DNA from: Takakia lepidozioides | Lineage: Eukaryota; Streptophyta; Takakiopsida; Takakiales; Takakiaceae | Assembly: GCA_030704615.1 (NCBI GenBank) | Contig: CM060733.1 | Location: forward strand, 61,256,001 to 61,320,000 | Direction: 5' to 3' | Length of the DNA: 64,000 bases | Part shown: positions 56,885 through 64,000 of the stretch, piece by piece | How the letters are laid out: each line of letters opens with the position of its first letter | Numbering within the stretch: position 1 is the first letter of the stretch | The notes under the pieces: generated by a model | Told to the model about the DNA's origin: nothing | Database searches by the model: none | The model's input: only the letters and a program-made list of their open reading frames with translations | Program-made: the position numbers and the translations under genes

Positions 56885-59800
56885 CTAATCAACTTGAACA
56901 TCATCATCCGGAGCTTCTTCATCCTCATCAAGCTGCAAGTCTTCTTGGTCGTTGGAGTCATCGTCATAAATGGCCCGGCCCTCAAAAGGCACCTCCGAAT
57001 CATTCTCCACCTCGTTGTCAATGGTTGCGTCTTCGTCTCCTTCTCCAACATCTGTATCTTCTAGAGCTTCATCATATAGGGTCCATGATGCATTGTCCGG
57101 GGCGTCATCATCCTCTTCTATCCCCTCTGCCCAACCTCCATCATCAGCATCATTATGACCAGTCTCTCCGTCCACCGCAATTTCCTCACCCCATGGAGAT
57201 CCAAGACCATGATAGATACGTCTTCTTCTTGGCTGAGCATGCACAACCACCTTCCAATTCCCCCCTCTTGTTTTATCATCGGAGAAGAAAACTTGCTCCA
57301 TGTCTGAAGGACGTGAAAAAGACTCATCGGAGGGACGATGGGTAGGGTTGAGCCTATCTGCATTGACGCGCATGAAACCACAATCATCTTGCACTAGTGT
57401 TGCGGAGGGCCCCACAAGATGTGGCTGGAACCAACTTCTCTTGAAGAGAAGAGGCCGGTACCTTGTATACTGAAGTTAGAGTATGCTCTCAAGCTCTCCA
57501 ATGTACTCAAGTTTGCTCATAGCAGGTCGTGTATCTCCCTTGCCCCACACGGAATCTTGCCAATATGTGGCACACAAGCCAGAATCAAAGGTTGTTTTGG
57601 GCTTCATGTCAAGAGCACGAATGCGGAAATGACGACCGTGAACCCAAACCGCCGTGTATGAGGTCGCGAATTGAGAGGGGCCCTTTCAATGTCTTGCACC
57701 AAATCTGAAACCACCTTTCCTTGAGCAACAACGTCATAAACTGAAGTCCGAAGCCACTGTTGGAATGAACTTAGAGGCTGCAATTCTATGGGCAAATTTT
57801 GTGAAGGAACATTCCGGCGGCCCGCTGCTCGTCGTGGGCGTCTAGTAACCGGCCTTGGATGGTCCGTCTCCATGCAAGCGTCTCTTCCTCTCGTTGCTAA
57901 ACAAGATTATTGTATCTTGCCTCCCACTCATGTATGGATGGGGTGTTCTTCAGTATGAAGTCATGCGCTTGCTCAATCACCAAGGTCGGCAATTTTACCC
58001 TCTTCGATTTTTTGGGCAAAACGATGTCTTTGGTTCGTGCATCCTCCTCTTCCTTCCACATCCGAGGGGCTTCCTCATCCACCCTTATCATGTACTCCGT
58101 GCAATAGAACATAGCTTCTTGCAATGTATACCCCTCCGCCATGCTACCCTCTGGGTGCGCCATTTGTCTTACAAATCCTTTCAAAGTCTTCATATAACGC
58201 TCAAGGAAGTACATCCACCGAGAATGAACGGGGCCGACAATCGAAGCCTCTTCCACTAAGTGCACTACCAAGTGCACTTGGATGTCAAAGAAGGAGAGAG
58301 GAAGGTGCATCTCCAACATACACATTACCTCCGCCGCCTCCTTCTTCATGCGTGGAAAATCTGCTTCTTCCAACTCTTTGGAGCAAATCCACCGGAACAA
58401 GCCTCCCAATCTATAGATTGTCTCACGACCCTCGGGAGTCAATGTTCCACGTACTGCAATGGGCAAGATGTCTTGCAATAGATTGTGGTAGTCATGAGAC
58501 TTCAAACCATGGACCCCGTCTTCTTCGCTGAACTTCGTACGGAGGGATGACCCACTATGTGTTCGGACAGCACTTATGGTAGCTATCACTTTCTTGTATT
58601 CCTCCTTTGTCCATTGCCAAGGTGCGCGCCTATATTTCCACCGTACAACACCATTTGGGTCCACACCATTTTGTTCGGCCCATAGATGGCGCATGCGACC
58701 CTGCTCCTCAAGCTCCTTTCTAACACCAAGAGAATCTCCTTTTGCAGCCACTCCCTTCTTTGTCGGCGTGCCATGAAGAACCCAAAAAAGGGACGAGCAG
58801 ACATTCTTCTCAATATGCATGGGATCTAGAAGATGGCGAATCTTCAGGTCCTACATATATCCCCACCCACAAAGACTTACACAATTTTTTTTTACGTGAA
58901 AGTGACAATGCAACGCATACCAAATGTGCAATATCACATGCATGCATAGGGATATTGATGGTGTTTTTGAGGAATATGTACCGCCCAATATGACAACTCG
59001 TAGAAGATTGAAAGTCGTTTCATGTCGGGCACGTCCACTTCACCGTCCGTGCCCGCATGGGCCTCCTTCCATCGGTCCTCCCAAAACTTCCCGGACGGTG
59101 TCATAGGGGGGGGGACGTACTTCCTCTTTGCCATCAAACAAGTGTTTCTCTCTTCTTCTCCATCGATGGCTCATAGGAAGAAATTTGCGGTAGTTGGGAT
59201 ACATCATCTTGTGAAGATGGCGGGAGCTATGTGCATCAAGATCATTGCATAATGCAAGCATGCATGGTACCCTTTGGTGCTTAGCCCCGAGCAAAAAGTT
59301 AGTCATGTACTACACATCCCGCCACATTAGCAAAAACAAAAAGTTGTCATGTGCATGGCCCATAATGCCATCTACCCCACTACGGTACACAAGACTATCG
59401 CCGCTACTTCAATCAATCCCAATCCTCATCGATATTATCCGGCATTGACAAGTGAATGTACGCGGGTTGTTCATGGGGAACATAATATACCTGGATAATC
59501 ATGCATTGTCCAAAGCAAGATGTCTCTCATCTGAAAAGATTGTCCGGCCATAGGGTCAAGTGAAGCATCCAATGTCGGGCCCCCCCTCCACAACTCCTTA
59601 AGTTCATCAACAAGAGGTCGCAAGTACGTGTCCATGTTTGTCACTTGTTTTTTCCCTATGAGACATTCACGTCATTGTTTCAATGCTCCACCAATATGCA
59701 AATTATACTACAAAATGAATTACACGTCTTACTCCATGATTATGTCACTCATCAATCTTGCATCCGAATTGCGTCAGAGATCAGAAGTTTAATGTAAAGT

Positions 59801-61111
59801 CTAAGGCAATAAAAAACATGAAATGAGTACACTCACCTGGCACAATGGCAGCCAACATGATATGGCATTTTTTAATTGAAAGATACGGAGGGATGTTATA
59901 ATTCACCATGGTCACCGGCCAAGTGGAATGACTACATGACTGGACAGAGAATGGGTTGACCCCATCCGAGGAGAAGCCGAGGTGGACATGTCGTGGGTCC
60001 TCCAAAAGAAAAGGCCACATCTCTTCAATATGCCTCCATGCTTGTGAATCTTGTGGCCTGCACACCTTTCCCGGGGGGCTCCGATGCGAAACGTGCCATC
60101 TCATGAGTCTGGCCAATTCGGGGCTTCGGTACTATGCCCTCAATCGCGGGATGATCGGAAAGTAATGCATTTTCTAGGATGAAATACCCCACGTCCCCCA
60201 CATGTAATCATCCCATTAGCACACGTAATACAACACCCTTATGTCTTTTCCTTTATGCAGCCTCTCCCTCATTTGGGTGTGAATGGTCAAAACCGAACGT
60301 CGCTCCTTCCACTCCTCACTCGCTCCTTCCAAAACCACAATCAGATCTTGCATGAGTACTACTCTCTAAACCCTAAACTTTGTGGAATACACTTTACATA
60401 CATTGAGAAGATTAAATAAAGTAATCTTCATGCGAGGAAGAATGACGCTTATACCTTGCATGGTACTTTTTTCCCTTGGACAACATCCCGATATCGGTCT
60501 TTCTTGCACTTTGGGCACTTAGTGAGATGCGAATCCTCTCCGTAGTATAGGGTTTTATCACATGGACATACATGAAAAATCTTATAGCCCATTCCCACAG
60601 AGTCCAAGATTTCGCGCGCCTCTTTCCGCGACCGTGACATCTTGGGTTTCAAGTGTGGAGCAAGGATATAGTCTGCAATAGTTCGCATTATGGCAGACAT
60701 CCCAACATTACTTATGCCAAATTGAATTTGAAGATTGAGCAAAAGTAAGATTGTTGAAAGTCAACTCACTTTCGTCCCTTCGTACAAGGGAGTTCTCGCC
60801 TCCCTCTCCATGTCATTTGAGGGGGCCATTGCAGGATCATCGATTGGTCGGGTTCCCTCTTCATGGGATGCATCAGCGCCTACATGATGCATTAAGAGAT
60901 CCTCCATGGCTTGCACATCCTCCTCGTTAATTCCATGCTCATTGTTGTTGTCACTGTCACTGTCACTGTCATCGTCATCATCATCCGGTACCGTGGGGGC
61001 GGCGTCTCGCCCATGGCTCCCGCCTGATGTACTTGGGTTATTTTCGGATGGGGTGCCAAGAGAAAGGACCGGGAAGGGATGGACAAAGTCTTGATATGAA
61101 CAAATGAACAT
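56885..61111 (-). pseudogene. CACTA (En/Spm) TNP2-type transposase gene, multi-exon, lightly damaged
   Basis: Cut-and-paste transposase gene with GT-AG introns. Minus-strand blocks: 61,111-60,449 (acidic N-terminus, PLYEGTKVS, then FGISNVGMS and the zinc-like CPCDKTLYYGED...CPKCKKDRY); ~60,190-59,830 (MHYFPIIPRL, MRWHVSH, FSSDGVNPFS); ~59,655-59,491 (YLRPLVDELKELW, ILLWTMHDYPG); ~59,306-58,970; 58,849-57,897 (DPMHIEKNVC, then the DUF4218 block GLKSHDYHNLLQDILPIAVRG and MYFLERYMKTLKGFVRQMAHPEGSMAEGY); and 57,873-56,885 (C-terminal DUF4216-like FQPHLVGPS, DMEQVFFSDD, acidic tail). Damage: TGA at ~60,761, TAG near 60,137, a frame change around the C/G run near 59,107, and a break at 57,897. The terminal repeats were not identified. 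Confidence 0.85.
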
Positions 61112-62074
61112 AGAGACATATATTATAATGTGTCATTGCAACCATACACTTCATTATAAGCGAAATGCAAACAACAACCTTCAATGTGTGCGTGCATCAA
61201 CTATGTCATTCAATAATTACTGTATGTGCGCAACGTACACGCATGCAAAGTTTCAAATAATTCCCCCCCCCCCCAATGACGCATTCACCCTATCAACCAA
61301 TTTTTGTTTATTAATGTGAAAGAAAATCCTCTCATGCCATTGCACCCAACAAACGGATGTGGCTCAAGCTTCATTTTTTCCTACATGTGCTTAAATATGT
61401 GTGCAACACTTTTACAAAGATCCAGCAGAAAAAAAAACATTTGCCTCCCCAACGACACACTCACCCTTGCACCAATTTTGAATTAAATCGAATTTAAATG
61501 AATTTAAAATAAATATTTGCAGTTAGAAAATATCTGATTGCGGTTTTGAGGGGCGTAATGATTTTATTTTCAGCTCTATTTTGTTTTGTGACATCGAGCT
61601 TTGCACCACTACATCCATGCAAAAAATTGGACCAAAAACAAATGGAAAAAAAATAAGTGTGTTTCTAGGGTCACTTTTGCAGAACTCTCTATGAAGAGTG
61701 CATGAAGTTACAAATATTTCAACTTTGGAGTGTAAATGAGAGAACAAAATCTGGTTATGGGTCGAAATGACTTCTTTTTACTCCCAAATTTTGCACGCAC
61801 ATTGCATATGCTACCATTAAGCATATGGCTTGAAAATGAAAAAAAAAAAAAAACCATCTGCAGGCGAAATGCAATTTTCCGTCTCTATGACACATAGCTG
61901 CGTTCAACACTAGAATGACCCATTGAATAAACTTGGTTCAAGCTCATATTTGGTCCACATGTGCATAAGTATGTTTAGATCACATATGCAAAGTTGCAAC
62001 CCACACGAGCAACAAGAAAAAAATTTAACATCAATCGATTAATCGGATGTATACAAAGTACATCATGAGAATAT
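61112..62074. other. Spacer between CACTA transposase and SET-like gene
   Basis: AT-rich; no gene. C-run at 61,262-61,274 and A-run at 61,838-61,852. Confidence 0.4.
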
Positions 62075-63228
62075 CTACAATGCCCCTCTACGCGATCCCT
62101 GTCTCAAAGGAACCCTATTTCTATCATACACATCCCACTCACACTGTAATCGGAGGTCCCAATCATCCCGGGAGAACTCGTATGATGCAAATAGTTCGCT
62201 GCCAGCCCTAATAGTCCTACTAGCACATGTCATCACAAACATGTGCATCCCCTCATAGTATACTGGCGTATGACCACAAAAGCTCTCATGCCCATCGCTT
62301 CGCTCGTGCCATACTACATTGGTTCTCTTAGGATGACCAAAAGAACTATTGACCAGCCCAACAACATTACCGAAGATGTCGGGGTCACCATCACAAAATC
62401 TGATCTCAATGGGAGACCACCCCCATCTACGTACATCCTGTCCGTTGACACACAAAATATAGGGTAGGATGTATGGGGCTTGGAGGCGTAATGTACAGAA
62501 CTTCGCGGAGGTGTAGTATGGACCGTAGTAGGGAAACAAGTCCACCATGCTGTTTCTCCGAGGAGGAACCACAATATCATTGACCGTGAATAAACCCCAA
62601 CCATAGCAGGGTCTGTAGCGGCTTTGTCAACATACCGTCTCCCCCAATACTCGAACTCCACATTTTCTCGGATGGGGGTGGGAGGGTCGAGATGATTCCC
62701 CCAACAACGAGGCTGGATGGTCCTCAGTAACATACTCCTATACGCTTCCCATCGGGGGCGAGGATCCGGCTCAGGCCTCCCAAGCCGAAGGGGAGGAAAC
62801 CTAGGGCGAAGCCGACCCCTTCTAGGGGTTCGGGGGGCACATGCACGTGGAGGTGGAGGTGGTACTGCTGGCGGAGGAGATGAAAGTGGAGGTGGTTGAG
62901 GATGTAATGTCGGAGGTAATGTCGGGGGTACAACGTCCGGATCAGGTATTACCGGAGGTGGATCAGACAAAGAAACAGACGGGGGGGGGGAGGGGGGTGG
63001 GGGGTGGGTCCCTGCTCGTCGCCGGCCATAACGCCTACGACACCTACGATACCCCTCGACCCTACGCATCTCATCTACGTGCTGCTGGGGGAACCAACTA
63101 GCCACATCGGGCACATGCTCTTGCACAAATTCTGCAAGTAGATTGGCGCGAAATGCCTCATGTGCAATGTGATTGCGAGTTTGGGTATCAAGTCGTGGCT
63201 CCAATGTGCGTAGTGAACGACGCATCAA
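62075..63228 (-). pseudogene. Proline-rich protein with SET-like domain
   Basis: N-terminal part (63,228-62,590) is basic, then contains a long Pro-rich spacer. The C-terminal part reads, after a frame change near 62,590-62,620, GWGLFTVNDIVVPP, NSMVDLFPYYGP, then GNVVGLVNSSFGHPKRTNV and ASRTIRAGSELFASYEF. These follow the order of SET-domain motifs (GxGLF entry, NHS-like core, RxIxxGxELxxxY end), but the usual RFINHSC core is degenerate, so enzyme activity is doubtful. It is upstream of and on the same strand as the CACTA transposase and may be its second gene. Confidence 0.5.
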
Positions 63229-63335
63229 TACTTATGTCGTAATTTTGATTCATGTATGCTTACCAATCATACTATATTATTAGATAAACCTAAATGTACC
63301 TTAAATGAATGTTAATGAGAGGGGTGGGAAAAACA

Positions 63336-63743
63336 CTCACCTTTGCCGCATCTGCAATCTTGTTATTCTTGTAATGTTTTCGACAACATGCGGTCACCGC
63401 CTCGGTGGTCTGGTGCTGCCTGGCGGTATCCGTTCCTAACACTTAGTGCACCAACACTCAATCCTGGGGGGGGGGGGGGTGGGTCAAAGATGGATGTGGT
63501 TGGACGGGGTGGCCCGCGAGGGGGCAACCCGCGGCGTGCCCGACTCGATCCCAGAGTGTCAACATCCTCCGCATCACCTGAAATTTGGCCCCGGTCCCTT
63601 CTACGATTGTGCCCGGTAGCCTGTATTGGATCAGGTGCAATGAGTGGCTCCTCGCCACGAAAAACGGTCGCTCTAGGGCCACAATCGATATGTGGTACTA
63701 CCTCCCCATCCTCGAGGGAGACGGGTCGATGTTTCCTCACCAT
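63336..63743 (-). CDS. Possible upstream exon of the SET-like gene
   Basis: Basic/Pro-rich ORF. Near its end another frame reads QTTEAVTACCRKHYKNNKIADAAK, followed directly by a good splice donor (AAG|GTGAGT, intron side at 63,345-63,340). A G/C homopolymer (63,467-63,479) makes the frame uncertain. No family recognised. Confidence 0.3.
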
Positions 63744-64000
63744 CGCATCCTAATTAATACACCACCAACACTTTCATTTCTCAAAAACCGTTGGCAAAAA
63801 AACCCTATGCCTCAGCCTCGAGGCTTTCAAAATTGGTAATCAAAGGCGGAGCATCCCTATGGTGCTAGAGCCCAAGACAATAAATCCTTCATCTCGTTCT
63901 ATCTTCAGGATGCCCACACCATGGAAAAATTTTGTTGAGTCCCAGCGCCTTGCGACTATCAGATTGAACCACATTTTGGGTATGTGAATCCTAATTACAC
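63744..64000. other. Window end, nothing recognised
   Basis: Short non-coding stretch; the right end of the CACTA-type element, if present, must lie beyond the window. Confidence 0.4.

Noticed and set aside
62717-63101. Gly/Val-rich plus-strand ORFs
   Set aside because: Antisense of the proline-rich spacer of the SET-like gene.

Overview
This window looks like nuclear DNA of a plant with a large, transposon-rich genome. The evidence is a seven-exon GT-AG gene for a plant-type five-KH RNA-binding protein, a captured PLS-type PPR fragment, and plant-style Ty3/gypsy, Ty1/copia, Mutator, CACTA, hAT and tRNA-derived SINE elements. The chromodomain element and the PPR fragment resemble those of seed-free plants (mosses, lycophytes, ferns), but I cannot name the species. 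The only convincing host gene is the KH gene on the minus strand (11.7-16.1 kb).

Layout. 1-2.5 kb: end of a chromodomain Ty3/gypsy element and its probable LTR. 2.5-4.6 kb: decayed Ty1/copia element. 4.8-11.7 kb: non-coding, with a truncated SINE. 11.7-16.1 kb: KH gene. 16.9-23.6 kb: AT-rich non-coding DNA with dispersed repeats and a SINE. 23.6-46.2 kb: one Ty3/gypsy element (LTRs of 984 and 1051 bp, 5-bp target duplication GCGGT) with two other elements nested in it. The first is a Mutator-type element (31,215-35,020, 10-bp duplication) carrying a PPR fragment amplified into a tandem array. The second is a 7.7-kb antisense gypsy-type element (36,583-44,249). 46.2-54.1 kb: a decayed multi-exon gene ending in a Ulp1-type cysteine protease domain, crowded with the hexamer CAGACC/GGTCTG and interrupted by an hAT-like element that holds a SINE. 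54.9-56.1 kb: a SWIM-type Mutator-like transposase fragment converging on the Ulp1 gene. 56.15-61.1 kb: GC-rich inverted repeats followed by a CACTA (TNP2) transposase gene. 62.1-63.7 kb: a proline-rich gene with a SET-like domain.

The most notable find is the nested antisense element. Between its protease remnant and its reverse transcriptase it encodes a C5 cytosine DNA methyltransferase with DNMT3-like motifs, and its integrase ends in a PHD finger. Its termini form an unusual split direct repeat (B-internal-A-GC-B-A in element orientation) instead of two plain LTRs, yet short target duplications flank it. Such an element could carry its own means of writing DNA methylation and of reading chromatin. 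Methyltransferase capture by retrotransposons has been reported in a charophyte alga and a dinoflagellate; the PHD finger and split-repeat combination is the part I do not recognise.

Many reading frames here are broken by TAG, TAA or TGA where a single C-to-T change from CAG, CAA or CGA would explain the stop, as expected from decay of methylated transposons. Splice sites, element ends and families were inferred by eye without database searches.
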